Shown here: one piece after another, positions 63,936 to 64,000 of the stretch | Numbering within the stretch: the stretch's first letter is position 1 | Layout: every line of letters begins with the position of its first letter | Assembly (NCBI GenBank): GCA_023382535.1 | Contig: JAHDWA010000019.1 | Coordinates: forward strand, 100,528-164,527 | DNA length: 64,000 bases | Reading direction: 5' to 3' | From: Anaerolineae bacterium | GTDB lineage: Bacteria > Chloroflexota > Anaerolineae > 4572-78 > J111 | The notes under the pieces: model-generated | The model's input: the letters and a program-made list of their open reading frames with translations, nothing else | Database searches by the model: none | What the model was told of the DNA's origin: nothing | Position numbers and translations under genes: made by a program

Positions 63936-64000
63936 TAACCTGGGTGGAGGGAAAGACTCAACATAAGTAAAATGAGGAAAAGCGTAACATAACATAAACA
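63936..64000 (+). other. array end, possible degenerate last repeat
   Basis: After the last full repeat come 38 bases, a spacer-like length, then GAGGAAA (63974-63980) followed by unrelated sequence. It may be a decayed terminal repeat, or chance. The window ends here. Confidence 0.35.

Noticed and set aside
63974..64000. A 27th repeat
   Set aside because: Only the first seven bases match, so I call it possible decay and leave it out of the repeat count.

Overview
The window is a bacterial defence island, about 46 kb of its 64 kb, broken by a short stretch of ordinary genes. It most likely comes from a member of the Chloroflexota. That is an inference from the secreted protein ending in a YLPVIMRN tail, the bacterial PHAX-domain gene, the abundance of STAND/effector-associated-domain proteins, and the style of the type III CRISPR locus. 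No rRNA or other decisive marker is present.

Region 1 (about 0.3-36.7 kb, minus strand) is one closely packed run of 18 genes. It reads as a BREX type 3 system: brxF, brxC, pglX, the brxHII-like helicase, pglZ and a brxA-like gene, in canonical order. Between these core genes lie a trypsin-like protease, a YbjN-like protein, two tandem STAND ATPases with TPRs, a J-domain membrane protein, a DUF1232 membrane protein, a NACHT-HEAT-TPR protein, and three signalling proteins: REC-CpaE-HK-HK-REC, REC-HK and REC-degenerate AAA+-TIR-like. McrB and McrC genes close the operon. A short helical module shared by the helicase, both STAND proteins and the REC-AAA+ protein suggests that core and accessory proteins are tied together by homotypic contacts.

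Region 2 (about 36.7-46.2 kb) holds two opposed terminators, a bacterial PHAX-domain protein, an intact IS1380-like element with a 4-bp target duplication, a secreted DUF4874/DUF4832-type protein, and a large membrane alpha-2-macroglobulin. The last gene carries an in-frame TGA exactly at the thioester cysteine (G-[TGA]-F-E-Q). A perfect 7-bp hairpin follows at a bacterial SECIS-like distance, built from codons that are otherwise uncommon in the gene. I read it as a candidate selenocysteine-containing alpha-2-macroglobulin.

Region 3 (about 46.2-64 kb) is a type III-D-like CRISPR-Cas locus. Its HD-less Cas10 keeps a GGDD cyclase motif, and the effector genes are Csx10, four Cas7/RAMP proteins, a Csx19-like protein and two small helical proteins. 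Signalling parts are an AAA-Csx3 fusion, a CARF-LuxR regulator, a CARF-RelE-CARF protein and two tandem Csx15 proteins, one membrane-anchored. Adaptation is by a stand-alone reverse transcriptase with Cas1 and Cas2. A leader and an array of 26 identical 37-bp repeats follow. Together these suggest cyclic oligoadenylate signalling with two sensors and up to three candidate ring nucleases, and spacer uptake that may include RNA. No cas6 is seen.
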